Of a stretch of DNA of 64,000 nt, positions 24,739 through 34,860 are shown piece after piece. The DNA comes from Phallus indusiatus. Its lineage: Eukaryota; Basidiomycota; Agaricomycetes; Phallales; Phallaceae. Location: contig JAQFWX010000014.1 in the NCBI GenBank assembly GCA_027605045.1, forward strand, positions 803,391 through 867,390, in the 5' to 3' direction. The notes beneath the pieces were generated by a model. That model was not told the origin of the DNA, did no database searches, and was given only the letters and a program-made list of their open reading frames with translations. Position 1 is the first letter of the stretch. Each line of letters opens with the position of its first letter. A program made the position numbers and the translations under genes.

Positions 24739-25079
24739 TAAGGGTCTCAACGGGTAATGGGTATTGCGGGTAATACCCTCGGATACCCATACCCCCACCC
24801 GTGGATATTGCTACCCGTGGGTACAGGTACCCGGCGCTTATTTACCCGTAAGGGTATGACTCTGAAAATGTGCAATTTTAAGGGTACCTGTTTGTATATA
24901 CACAATAATTATATAGTAAACTAAGCCAAACCCGCGGGTAATACCCGTACCCGCACAGGTACCCGCATAAGGGTACCCGGCGCTTAAAATATCCGTTCGG
25001 GTATGGTATGAGATCTGTGACTGTCAATACCCGCGGATAGGGTACCCGTATCCGAGTGCCATACCCGTTGAGATCCTTA
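24739..25079. mobile_element. 341-bp MITE with 8-bp target duplication (hAT-like)
   Basis: Inverted ends TAAGGGTCTCAACGGGTA and TAAGGATCTCAACGGGTA flank a non-coding interior made largely of TACCCG-type hexamers in both orientations. The 8-bp duplication CCAGCTAC lies at 24731-24738 and 25080-25087. An 8-bp target and short inverted ends fit a hAT-derived MITE. It interrupts the LINE reverse transcriptase shortly after the FADD catalytic box. Confidence 0.85.
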
Positions 25080-25673
25080 CCAGCTACTGGCTCCAGTGGG
25101 TTTGTCCATCATCTCCTTCAGCTTTTCCACTGCTTCTTCTAACGTTTTGGCTCTTGCTAGTAGTGTTGTGTCGTCCGCAAAGATCACCACCTCCTCTTTT
25201 TTCTTGTCTTCTATAATGTCTGCTAGAGCTGCATTGTAGAATGCGAAGATTGGTCCGGATTCGGGCCGTCCTTGATCTAAACCTATCTTCAGTTCTCTTG
25301 GCTCAGATTTATAGTTGTCAAAGGTTAGAGTGGTTCTTCTTTCCCGTAGCACTTCACTGAACCAATCAGTATACTGCTTTGGCACTCCCCGCTTTCGCAT
25401 GCTGTGTGTTAACCATTCCGGTAACACACTTGGAAAAGCTGCTTTGATGTCTAGGAATAGCGCTGCCACTTCATCCCCTGCCCGCCATGCATTCTTGATG
25501 AATGACACTGTATGGTGGATCGCGTCTGTTGTGGTTCGACCCGGCCTGCATCCAAATTGGGTTGGAGGTAATAACGCGTGTTTGTCAGCGTAGTACAGTA
25601 AGTCTTCTGATACGCATGATGATAACACTTTACCAATAGTATCTAACAGTGCAATTGGTCGGTATGCGCCTGG
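25080..25673 (-). CDS. LINE ORF2, reverse transcriptase core segment
   Basis: This holds the RT palm between the solo LTR (25674-26071) and the MITE. Visible motifs are TQFGCRPGRTTTDAI, LFLDIKAAFPSV (first catalytic Asp), GLDQGRPESGPIF and VVIFADDTTLLA (the catalytic Asp pair). The GRPES in the third motif departs from the more usual QGxPLSP. The frame is continuous with both neighbouring pieces after removal of the insertions. Confidence 0.9.
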
Positions 25674-26071
25674 TGTTAGGGCTACTCAGCTCACACTAGA
25701 GGGAGGGGATCCTAAGTAAAATATATTGGGAGAACTATACTACTCACCTAGAGGGAGGGGATCCTAAGAGAACAAGCTTAGGGACCCTCACTCTAGGGAC
25801 AGCGACTATATACATGAAAAACGATAACGCGGCGTGCGGCCCTGACACAGCTAAGTGCTAGGCGCCCGAACCGAGCCTAAGCGACGTGATGTCACGGGCA
25901 TCACGCCGGGTACGAGCGCGCGACGCGCGCGAGTAGAGAATGCGAAATAGAGACTGAACAAGGGAACGGAAAGTAAAAGTAAAACACGGAAATAATAAAT
26001 AAAACAGAAATGAAGTGATGCCGATGGTAATAATCAAGGAAAATGAGAGACGGTGGTAGCGTACCCTGACA
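25674..26071 (+). mobile_element. Solo LTR, family A, copy 1
   Basis: This 398-bp LTR begins TGTTAGGGC and ends CCCTGACA, flanked by CCTGG at 25669-25673 and 26072-26076. It has two direct copies of a GAGGGAGGGGATCCTAAG motif near the start, a TATATACAT box near 25810 and a purine-rich end. It is almost identical to the reverse complement of 45449-45846. It disrupts the LINE RT fingers region. Confidence 0.93.
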
Positions 26072-27482
26072 CCTGGGTTTGTATAGTCGGGTTTTCCTGG
26101 TTTTCTTATGACCACTATGGTAGAGTCTTTCCACTCTTGCGGAAAGTACTTTAACTTAAAGGTAGCGCGGAATAGTGGGCTGAGGATTGGGATGATAAGG
26201 TCTGCGGTTTTTATCAGCACTACATTGGGGATGCCATTCGCACCTGGCGCCTTATATGGTTTTAGTCGCTCAATGGCTCTCCTGATCTGTTCATTGTTTA
26301 TTGGCTTGAACTTGAATGCTGCTGGTGGGTATTTGTACTGTTGTGGTGGTCTTGGGTAGGTTCTTGTGTGCGGGAAGAATGTGCCGAAAAAGAGGTCTGC
26401 CTTTTCTCCGTCCTGATCTACTTGTATCTGCTCGCCATTTTGATTGACGGCTTTTAGTGACAGAGTTTTGGAGTTAGCACCATCGGTTGGCTCGCCTGAT
26501 ACATACTTGTGAGCTACCCATACTGTTTTTTCATCCATCTCTTTTAAGAAGCCTTCCCAGTGTGATTGTTTTGCCTCACGGATCATTTGAGCATACTGGT
26601 TTTGCTCTGCTCGGAGTTGGTTGTGTATTGGGTCCTCTGTATCATGTCGCCTTTTCCGACTTCTGTTTCTGAGGCTTCGCACATTCTTGTTTGCTACCGT
26701 CAACTCCTCAGTCCACCATCGCTTAGAGAAGGAGGTGATGTGCGCTTTGGGTACTGCCTCCTTGACTGTGTCGCTTAAGGCTTTCATTAGTTTTGATAAG
26801 CGTTCGTTGAAGTCTTCTCTGTCTGCAACATGCTCTTCTTTATCTATTTGTTCTAGCCTGGGCTCGAGGTTTTCTGTAAAATCCTCCCAGTTTGTTTTCT
26901 TGAAGTTGAGGATTTCACGGTCTTGTGATTTATCTACACTAACGGTTAGCTTGGTGATTATAGGAAAATGGTCAGTTTGAGGCGGTGTTTCCTCTTCTAT
27001 AGCATTGCATAATACCAGATTTTGGGACAAGCCCCTTGTTGCGAATACGTTGTCTGGTCTGGTGCGGTTTCCAGTGGTCCATGATTTCAGAGTTGGTATG
27101 TCCCGCGGCAGTAACATCTGTAAATCCAATTCATCAGTAATGTTAATAAGGACTTGTGCTTTCTCTAGGTTCTCCTTTGTGAACAGGTGTGCATTTCTTA
27201 ATTCGTCCCACAAAGGGTGGTGCCGGTTAAAGTCTCCTACCCAGATTATGTGTAAGTTTGCTCCTTGCTTTTGCGCTTCCTGTTTGCTGATTTCCGCTGC
27301 TGTTTCCACTGCTGTGGAGTTCTCTCTGTCGCTGTATATGTTTATGATTAGTATCTCGCCTATGGCTGCTGTTACCTTTATTGCTACAATGTCTGGTGAG
27401 TCTATTTGTATCTGTTGCCATGCATTTAGCTTGGTGTTCACTAGAAGTATTGCTCGGGTTCTCTCTTCTCCGTCTCTGTTGT
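26072..27482 (-). CDS. LINE ORF2, endonuclease to RT N-terminus segment
   Basis: This piece carries most of the apurinic-type endonuclease: VGDFNRHHPLWDE near 27240, SWTTGNRTRPDNVFAT near 27080, and QTDHFPIITKL near 26970-26940 (the C-terminal His of the fold). It then has a linker with basic helices and the RT start APGANGIPNVV near 26240 and VVIRKPGKPDY near 26100. It is continuous in frame with 36985-37251 when Gypsy-1 is removed. Confidence 0.88.
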
Positions 27483-27746
27483 TGTAACGGCTCCGCTATG
27501 ACCAGCGGACTACTATTACCCATAGTACATATTAGTATATATATACAATTGCATGCAGACGATCGTCGTCTGCACAAGTACCTAGTATTATGTAATGTAC
27601 ATAGGCGCCGTCACACCAGTAAATACCGCGTAACGGTAAAGGCGCCGGCAGCCTTTCTTACCTGCACTTGCAAATATACAGCTTTATACTGTTTGTTGTG
27701 AGTCCGTAAGAACCGGGCTAATCGTAAACTGTAACGAAACGTTACA
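27483..27746 (+). repeat. Gypsy-1 5' LTR
   Basis: 264 bp. It contains a TATATATATA box near 27536-27545, the hairpin GCAGACGA/TCGTCTGC, and the terminal hairpin GTAACG-AAA-CGTTAC at its end. Confidence 0.95.
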
Positions 27747-27760
27747 TCTTTTTTAACACC
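27747..27760 (+). other. Putative primer-binding region of Gypsy-1
   Basis: TCTTTTTTAACACC directly follows the LTR and is also present after the Gypsy-2 5' LTR (47702-47715, -). It lacks the TGG expected of a tRNA CCA-primed site. Confidence 0.5.
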
Positions 27761-27823
27761 TAAACGGCGTTACAATTTTCAAAATACGCCAATCGTATTT
27801 GCTAGTTTATAGTGAGAGAGGAT

Positions 27824-28390
27824 ATGCCTCCTAAAAGCAACAAGAAGTCAAAAAAGAACGTAGGCGAACCACCACCTACTGAAGGCGGTCCATCCACATC
27901 TGCACGAGCAGGTGATACTGTTGTGATAGATGCAGCATTGTTTGAAACACTAGTCGCGGACCACGCGAATCGATCTAGACAAGGATCGAGACAAGGATCG
28001 AGACAAGCTTCACCAGCGCGGAGCGAATCAGGTGAATCAGTGAAATCGACCAGATCTCATAAGTCCAACCTCGGAAAAGACGAGGTAGTCCTACCACGTA
28101 AGATGATTGAGGATGCAAAAAGGATGATCCATGACCTCGTAAGAGGTGATACACCGGGACAAGACGTCGGTGATATGTTAGTACGACTAGATGCAGCCGT
28201 AATACCCGATGAAGAAGAACCGTGGACAACGGTGAAAGGGAAAGGTCGTGCACGAGACGACAATAGAACCAGCACGACAATACTGGCCCCAGTAATGGAC
28301 AACGCGCAGGCGACGGTCAAGACAATGGCAAACACGCCAGCATTGCCAGCGACGCCCAGAGCTCCATCGGCAGCACCGACCCCGGTATAA
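27824..28390 (+). CDS. Gypsy-1 gag, N-terminal part
   Basis: It starts MPPKSNKKSKKN with a basic N-terminus, contains an SRQGSRQGSRQ repeat and a TVKGKGRARDD segment, and stops at TAA 28390. The downstream gag frame is shifted by -1 and is open from about 28267, so a single-base loss between 28267 and 28390 separates this piece from the main gag ORF. Confidence 0.7.
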   Translation: MPPKSNKKSKKNVGEPPPTEGGPSTSARAGDTVVIDAALFETLVADHANRSRQGSRQGSRQASPARSESGESVKSTRSHKSNLGKDEVVLPRKMIEDAKRMIHDLVRGDTPGQDVGDMLVRLDAAVIPDEEEPWTTVKGKGRARDDNRTSTTILAPVMDNAQATVKTMANTPALPATPRAPSAAPTPV

Positions 28391-28440
28391 CACGTCAACC
28401 CACACAACAGTACGCGGTACACGCGGAAACACTACATTCA

Positions 28441-30474
28441 GTGTTACAGGACCTACCTTCTGCACAACCAGCAGCGACCAGCACGCCCATCAGACCCACG
28501 CGAGCAGCAGATGACGCAGCCGCAGAGATAGAGAGAGGACGAGCTGAGCTGGATAGATCACGTCGAAACAGCCGACGTACCCCACCAGAGTTCGTGGCAA
28601 CTCGTGACTACCTGGAAGATCAATCTACCAGACGAGTCAACGCGGGTCAAGGACCGCGTGATAAGAGTAATCCTTCAGCTGCAGAGCTGGAAGAGTCAGC
28701 GAAAGACCTGGAAAGGATGGCCGCTGAGGCAGCGCAACTGGCACGGGAAAAACGTTCCGAAGCATTAGACAAACGCACAACTGCGTTACAAGGGAAGGTT
28801 AGTAGGCAAGAACCGTATGTCGACATGCAGGAAGACCTGCAGGAAGTGCGAGCAGCACGCACTGAACTGGCTAAAAGCAACCGAGAAATGGAAGCTGGCC
28901 AACGACCTGGCATCATCTTTGAGCAAGACCTCCCTAATCGCTCGGCGCCCGCTCAGACTGCAGCGCAACCAGGACCGTCAACAGTACATCCTGGCCCACC
29001 AACAAACGCCGGTCAAGCACACGCTCCTGCAACGTCCCCGACAACCAGAGCACCGGTTGTACCCAGAAGAAGAGCAACATCTGCCAGGGATCAGTACGAG
29101 CAAATGAGAGAAGACCTCCGAGATATACCGGAGAGTAACGCTGGGCCCTTCATGCCCAAATACTATGATGATGAGGACTCGTCAGACGACGAAGAAGAAG
29201 CGTACGATCGCGGATACTTCGAACGTGAAATGAGGGAAACCCCATTTGACGACCGAGAAGATAGACATAAACCCACAAAGAGGTTTAGAAGAGTTCGGGA
29301 AGACGAGGGGATAATTGTCATGGTGCAAGAAGCACTAGAGGAGTGCAAGGATGTAGTAGTATCAGCGTCCCCACTTGCGAAAGCGGGTGCAAAGATGCCA
29401 TTATCCGTTATGTATAGCGGATCATCAAAGCCTGAAGACTTTGAGAAGTTCGTGACCTCTATCCTCAGATGGTTGAGGCTGAATAACCTACTCGGCGCAG
29501 CGCACGTCGAAGCACATATAGCCGTAGTCGGTATGCGACTAGATGGAGAGGCACACGAATGGTTTGTGGAGCACGTAGAACGAGGAGGTCGTTCAACCAA
29601 GGGTTGGGACTTGGTAAGACTGTTCCGAAGGATGCACAATATGTTCTTGTCACCTACAAGCAAGAACCAGTCTGCACATAACTTCGATCACGCGAAGCAA
29701 GGTGCAAGGAGCGTACACCGGTACATGAGTGAACTGTTGAAATTCGCAGCACGTCTAGTCCATCCACCGGACAGATACACCTTCAAACGAAAGTTCTTAG
29801 AAGGACTTGATGAGAGAATTCGCAGTGAAGTCACCAAGAGGGGATTCCTGGCCGAAAACTCATCAATTCGACGGCTGTACATAGCTGCGAACGACATAGA
29901 GCAAGCATGGGACTATAATAAGTCAATACTAGCTCAACGTCAGACACCCGTAAAATCAACGGGTACCCATTCAAGCTTGGCCAGACAAGCTCAAGAGAAC
30001 AACTACCGCGCTAAAATCAAACCAAGCGGTATACCCACGAGGACTATTCCCCGTACGACCACAACTAGCAACGCGCTAGCTGTAAGACCAGCGACGAGCA
30101 GTACGACTAAGCCGGCGAGAGCGTCGACTACCACGACAACTCGACCAGTCAGCTCAGGAACGCAAGCCCGAAGCAGTAGCACTGTGCTGAAGTGCTATGA
30201 ATGTGGACAGACTGGCCACCTAAGACCACAATGCCCTAGAAAGGGACAGGTACGTGCTAACGTAATGCACGTTGAGGAGGAAGATGAAGACGATGCGGAC
30301 GAGCTGCTCGACGCAATTATAGAGGAAGAAACGGGAGTTAACATACTAGAAGTGGAGGAATCCCCACAGTATGATGACGCTGAACAAGGTCAAGACACCG
30401 CGGAAGCAGCGGACTACGGGGAGGGGACCACTATGAGTGGGACGAGAACGAAGACGCAGCAGGCGCATACATGA
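28441..30474 (+). CDS. Gypsy-1 gag, capsid and zinc knuckle
   Basis: This long frame has charged coiled-coil-like sequence, then a retrotransposon gag core (GSSKPEDFEKFVTSILRWL, MRLDGEAHEWF) and one CCHC knuckle (CYECGQTGHLRPQC) near 30200. It assembles the particle and packages RNA. It ends 4 bases into the protease frame. The homologous region of Gypsy-2 runs straight into the protease, so the end here reflects a -1 shift near 30420. Confidence 0.85.
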   Translation: MLQDLPSAQPAATSTPIRPTRAADDAAAEIERGRAELDRSRRNSRRTPPEFVATRDYLEDQSTRRVNAGQGPRDKSNPSAAELEESAKDLERMAAEAAQLAREKRSEALDKRTTALQGKVSRQEPYVDMQEDLQEVRAARTELAKSNREMEAGQRPGIIFEQDLPNRSAPAQTAAQPGPSTVHPGPPTNAGQAHAPATSPTTRAPVVPRRRATSARDQYEQMREDLRDIPESNAGPFMPKYYDDEDSSDDEEEAYDRGYFEREMRETPFDDREDRHKPTKRFRRVREDEGIIVMVQEALEECKDVVVSASPLAKAGAKMPLSVMYSGSSKPEDFEKFVTSILRWLRLNNLLGAAHVEAHIAVVGMRLDGEAHEWFVEHVERGGRSTKGWDLVRLFRRMHNMFLSPTSKNQSAHNFDHAKQGARSVHRYMSELLKFAARLVHPPDRYTFKRKFLEGLDERIRSEVTKRGFLAENSSIRRLYIAANDIEQAWDYNKSILAQRQTPVKSTGTHSSLARQAQENNYRAKIKPSGIPTRTIPRTTTTSNALAVRPATSSTTKPARASTTTTTRPVSSGTQARSSSTVLKCYECGQTGHLRPQCPRKGQVRANVMHVEEEDEDDADELLDAIIEEETGVNILEVEESPQYDDAEQGQDTAEAADYGEGTTMSGTRTKTQQAHT

Positions 30475-31322
30475 TGGTGATAACCGAAGACCACGGTTAT
30501 GATGAAAGAAGACTACTTGTTATCAAACAAGGCTCGTCCACCATTGGGACGATTAAGTCACAGGAAGAACCCCTGTATGACCACACGATGAGACCTAAGT
30601 CAAGGGCTCCAAAGCGTGATAAAGAATCAATAAAACCTCTAGAGGGTTACTGGCTCGTAAACGGCCAATTAGCGCATTGTTTGATTGACAGTGGATGTCA
30701 AGGCATGATAATGTCACCATCATTCTCGCTCACGACTGGAGCGAAGACATTCAAACTGGATAAGCCAGTATCACTGCAGCTCGCAGTGAAAGGAAGTAAG
30801 TCCGTAATACAGTACGGAACGTATACCCGAATAGAATTTGGGGATATTAGTGTATTAGAATACTTTGATATAGTCAACATTGACTACTACGACGTCATAA
30901 TTGGCGTACCATTCCTGAAAAGGTATGACATCTGCCTGGATTTTGGCAACGGAATAATCACCCGGGATGGAGGAGTAATCACTCCAGTGGAACGGTTCAC
31001 TGAAATACCTAACACCACGGACGAGCCCACCGAGTTAAGTGAAAGCTTAGCCATAGCATCAGCACGCCCCATAACCACTACGTCTAACGCAGTAGCAGTG
31101 AGACGGAAGATCCGAGTACCGGAACTTAAGGATGAGAACCTACCTGCGCTACGCGAGTACTGGAAGGAGGAGTACAACGACTTATTCGGGCCAGTGCCGA
31201 ATAGACTCCCTCCATTTAGGGATGTAAATCATCATATCCCATTAATAGAACCTAACAAGGTTATCCGGTACAGACTACCGAAGTGCCCAGACGCCCTCAA
31301 GCCACTGCTGGCTGAAAAATAG
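30471..31322 (+). CDS. Gypsy-1 aspartic protease and RT start
   Basis: The retropepsin active site is LIDSGCQGMIMSP near 30684-30722, followed by a hydrophobic flap and VIIGVPFLKRYDICLDF. The frame continues to HHIPLIEPNKVIRYR, the lead-in to RT, then hits TAG at 31320-31322. The RT frame resumes -1 after GAAAAATAG (a run that would need one more A). Confidence 0.85.
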   Translation: MMVITEDHGYDERRLLVIKQGSSTIGTIKSQEEPLYDHTMRPKSRAPKRDKESIKPLEGYWLVNGQLAHCLIDSGCQGMIMSPSFSLTTGAKTFKLDKPVSLQLAVKGSKSVIQYGTYTRIEFGDISVLEYFDIVNIDYYDVIIGVPFLKRYDICLDFGNGIITRDGGVITPVERFTEIPNTTDEPTELSESLAIASARPITTTSNAVAVRRKIRVPELKDENLPALREYWKEEYNDLFGPVPNRLPPFRDVNHHIPLIEPNKVIRYRLPKCPDALKPLLAEK

Positions 31323-31718
31323 AGCGCTACACGCAAGCAGGTTGGTGGGAACCGACTGTCGCACAGCAAGCCATCCCCATGCTATGCCTGTTTAAAAAGG
31401 CATTATCAGGACTACGCACGGTATTTGACCTGCGTCAGCAGAATGATAATACGTTGAAAGACGTGACCCCGTTTCCAGACCAGGAGACCATTCGCCAAGA
31501 CGTGGCGAGACACAAGTATAGGTCGAAAATTGACCTAACGGAAGCTTACGAGCAAGTCAGAATTGCTCCGGAAGACGTGGACAAGACCACGTTCTCGACG
31601 ATATATGGCACGTTTAAAAGCCATGTTATGCAACAAGGTGATTGCAACGCGCCTTCGACATTCCAGAGATTGATGACCCATATATTCCGGGACCACATCG
31701 GAAGAAACATACACTCGT
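31323..31718 (+). pseudogene. Gypsy-1 RT, N-terminal half
   Basis: It encodes GWWEPTVAQQAIPML, RTVFDLRQQN, KIDLTEAYEQVRI (first catalytic Asp), QQGDCNAPSTFQRLM and HIFRDHIGRN, then is cut by the solo LTR at 31719. The YIDD box lies beyond the insertion. Confidence 0.88.
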
Positions 31719-32114
31719 TGTTAGGGCACGACCGTTCAGCGATAAGACTTAAGGATCGGACTGCTACTATAACCCAGTAACCCAGTCTATAATAGTGCAA
31801 GGAACTACTCATGCGCGCACAGTTGTATATATACATGATTACGCTATCTCTAACCAATAGCTATCAGGTGCATTATCTACCAATAGGAAGGAAGGTAGCC
31901 GAGGACAATACGGATGACATAGAGAAAGAGGGAGATAGGACAGAATGGAGCGAACGGAGAAACGGGGAGAGTTCGGAAGAATACGCGAGGGATGAATACG
32001 GACCGGTATACCGGGTACCGTATGACCGACGTAGAGCACATAGGCATCTAAGTAGGTTATACTATACTATGCTAATATACTAGAATGACCGTAAACCTAG
32101 GACGTACCCTGACA
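31719..32114 (+). mobile_element. Solo LTR, family C, inside Gypsy-1 RT
   Basis: This 396-bp LTR begins TGTTAGGGC and ends CCCTGACA, with target duplication CTCGT at 31714-31718 and 32115-32119. The ends match family A, but the interior differs. It has a TATATATACATGA box near 31833. Confidence 0.93.
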
Positions 32115-32568
32115 CTCGTACATCGACGACGTGTTCGTCTACTCAATGACGATCCAACAACACCAGGAACATCTGGAGATTGCCTTCTCGAGATTGAGGA
32201 AGGAACAACTTTACCTAAGTCAGAAGAAAGTTGACTTATACTCCAAACGATTGGAGTGCCTAGGACACATCATCGACGACGATGGTATCCACCCAGATAT
32301 GGATAAAATGGATAAAATTCGCGATTGGAGAACCCCACGTACGTTCAACGACGTTCAGAAGTTCTTAGGACTGGTGCAATACGTTGCCGCCTACCTTCCG
32401 GGAGTCGCTACTTACACTTCCCCATTGTCGGGATGTACCCACAACAACAGGCAATTTGAGTGGACACCGGCACTAGAACGCTGTTTCAACGCAATCAAAG
32501 CGTTGACGAAGAACGCCCAGTTCTTAAACCTATCAATCCTGATAGCAACGAGCCAATTTGGCTTGTAA
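32115..32568 (+). pseudogene. Gypsy-1 RT, C-terminal half
   Basis: It begins with YIDDVFVYS (catalytic Asp pair) at 32119 and continues through LECLGHIIDDDGIH and VQKFLGLVQYVAAYLP. A -1 shift near 32510 separates it from RNase H. Confidence 0.88.
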
Positions 32569-34721
32569 CCGATGGATCCAAGTGTGGCGTCGGTGCGTAC
32601 TATGGTCAAGGCGCAAGGTGGCAAACCTGCAGACCCGCAGGGTTTATGTCTAAGAAATTTACTCCGGCACAATACAACTACCGGACTCATGAGCACGAGC
32701 TCATTGCAGTACTTGAAGCACTGAATAAGTGGGAAGACAAACTACTAGGTCGTAAATTCACCCTAGTAACGGACAACGAGGCCTTGAAACACTTCAAGAC
32801 ACAGCCCCGTATGTCGCCTAGACAGGCGAGATGGTACGAGTATCTCTCTCGTTTCGACTACGAAACGATTCACATCAAAGGTGAGACCAATACGGTCGCA
32901 GATGGACTCTCGAGATACTTCGAGGATGACCTACCTAACGAGATACACCCACCTGAGAACTACGTCAACATTGACGTGAAACTAGATCCAACAGGGGATC
33001 AGCTACCTCCTGAAAGGAAAAGCGAACTCAGAATCAGTGCGGCGAGACGCATTAACACTCGGGCGAAAGCTAGAGTCCAACAACAGACGGCTGGACAAGC
33101 ATCCATTGAACAACGATCAGCGTCCATTGAAGAAGTGGATACAGACGACGAAGATGTACTGGCAGTCACAGCACAACATAGCGGTAAAACGCTTAAAGCC
33201 AAAATCGAAGGCTTTGAAGGATTAGCTGATCTGATAAAGAGCGGCTATAAGGACGACACAACACTGAAGAAAGTGTTAGAAAACCCTGATGCATACAAAG
33301 GGTTTGGGATGAAAAACCAGCTACTACACACGAAGAATCAGTTTTCCCGTGACGTGGTTTGCATACCCCATCACTTATTTTACCAGGGGAGGAAGCTGGT
33401 AGAGATCATAATTAGTGAAGCACACGAAATTGTGGGACACTTTGGACGCTATAAAACGTCGCAATACATTAGACAAGTGTATTGGTGGAGAACGATGGCA
33501 GAGGACATCGATGAATACTGCAAATCGTGCGGTAAATGTCAAACGAATAAGGATGACAATAGACATCCTAGCGGTCTACTGAAGACGCTACCCATTCCCA
33601 ATAAACCATGGGAATCAGTCGGAATGGACTTTATAGGCCCATTACCAGTATCGAAAGGACACGACTTCTTACTAGTCATAATTGACAGATTAACGTCAAT
33701 GGTGAGACTCATGCCCACCACCACGAAGCTAACTGCGAAAAGCGCAGCACACCTGTACTTCGAAGGTGTAGTTAGGCATCATGGCGTGCCAGCTTCTATC
33801 GTCAGTGATAGAGATACCAGATTCACCGCGAAATTCTGGAAAGAACTACAGCGACTAATAGGGACAAAACTCCTCATGTCCACTTCATTCCATCCACAGA
33901 CGGATGGAGCAACAGAGCGGGCGAACCGCTCCATAGGACAAGTATTATGTTCTATAATAGATAATGACCAAAAGGATTGGGCTGAACGTATCCCGATGGC
34001 GGAATTCGCACTGAACAGTAGCACGAGTGAAACGACTAAGTTCACGCCATTCGAACTTAACTACGGATACACCCCTGCACTAGGGCGACAGCTCAACACC
34101 GACACCAAGTTCAATGGTGTGAAGCAATTCGCATTACAAGCGAAATGGAATCTTATGGCCGCACACGATGCCATAATCGCGAGTCGCGTGAAACAAACCA
34201 TGCACGCGAACACTCACAGACAAGATGCGCCTGTTTATAAAGAGGGTGACCTCGTGTACCTCTCTACGAAGAACATATCTCTACCAAAGGGTAGATCCAG
34301 TAAGTTGGTACCGCGTTACGTCGGTCCTTACAAAGTATTGTCAGTCAAAGACAATATTAACGTCAAACTCGACTTGCCTGACGAGTTGAAGAAGCGTAGG
34401 ATAAATCCAATATTCCACGTGGACTTAGTGAAACCACATATCGCCAATGATGACGATAGATTTCCACGTCGTGAGTCATTAACGGCGTACGACTTTGGAC
34501 AACCGGACAATGCCGAATGGCATGTAGATGAACTACTAGCCCATCGCTGGACTGGGTCTAAAGACACGGACATCGAGTTCCTAGTGCAATGGACGCTAGG
34601 CGATACGACCTGGGAGCCGTACGAACACTGCAAAGACTTGCAGGCATTGGATGAGTATCTCCAATTACGCGGGGTTACCCAATTAGGGAAATTGCCGCGT
34701 CTCCGCACGACGCGTAAATGA
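32460..34721 (+). CDS. Gypsy-1 RNase H, integrase and chromodomain
   Basis: The true frame begins near 32510. RNase H shows VTDGSKCGVGAYYGQG, HELIAVLEAL and VTDNEALKHF. The integrase has the HHCC zinc site (HEIVGHFGRYKT, CKSCGKCQ near 33520) and the DDE core (MDFIGPLPVSKG, SDRDTRFTAKFW, ERANRSIGQ). A C-terminal chromodomain follows: WHVDELLAHRW, FLVQWTLGDTTWEPY, CKDLQALDEYL near 34510-34650. This defines a chromovirus-type element whose integration should be guided to modified histones. It ends at 34721 (TRK). Confidence 0.93.
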   Translation: MDTGTRTLFQRNQSVDEERPVLKPINPDSNEPIWLVTDGSKCGVGAYYGQGARWQTCRPAGFMSKKFTPAQYNYRTHEHELIAVLEALNKWEDKLLGRKFTLVTDNEALKHFKTQPRMSPRQARWYEYLSRFDYETIHIKGETNTVADGLSRYFEDDLPNEIHPPENYVNIDVKLDPTGDQLPPERKSELRISAARRINTRAKARVQQQTAGQASIEQRSASIEEVDTDDEDVLAVTAQHSGKTLKAKIEGFEGLADLIKSGYKDDTTLKKVLENPDAYKGFGMKNQLLHTKNQFSRDVVCIPHHLFYQGRKLVEIIISEAHEIVGHFGRYKTSQYIRQVYWWRTMAEDIDEYCKSCGKCQTNKDDNRHPSGLLKTLPIPNKPWESVGMDFIGPLPVSKGHDFLLVIIDRLTSMVRLMPTTTKLTAKSAAHLYFEGVVRHHGVPASIVSDRDTRFTAKFWKELQRLIGTKLLMSTSFHPQTDGATERANRSIGQVLCSIIDNDQKDWAERIPMAEFALNSSTSETTKFTPFELNYGYTPALGRQLNTDTKFNGVKQFALQAKWNLMAAHDAIIASRVKQTMHANTHRQDAPVYKEGDLVYLSTKNISLPKGRSSKLVPRYVGPYKVLSVKDNINVKLDLPDELKKRRINPIFHVDLVKPHIANDDDRFPRRESLTAYDFGQPDNAEWHVDELLAHRWTGSKDTDIEFLVQWTLGDTTWEPYEHCKDLQALDEYLQLRGVTQLGKLPRLRTTRK

Positions 34722-34860
34722 GGATCTGCAAGCAGATCTGCCCCGTGCCCCCGGCGGCACAGCAGCCACGAGAGAATCCTACTCGGGCGCTACTCTGATA
34801 CAAGAGTAAATAAATACTCTTTCTTACAACCCCGTCTCAGCCACCTGAGCACCGTCAACG

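Noticed and set aside
25858..26134. 77-codon frame across the LINE/LTR boundary as a gene
   Set aside because: It is LINE sequence running into the solo LTR; the same frame recurs in the LTR at 45449-45846.
22931..27701. Plus-strand open frames opposite the LINE ORFs
   Set aside because: They are antisense shadows of a well-supported minus-strand coding region.
30418..30474. Separate gag and protease genes in Gypsy-1
   Set aside because: Gypsy-2 has both in one frame, and the upstream -1 frame in Gypsy-1 encodes matching residues, so a single-base change is simpler.
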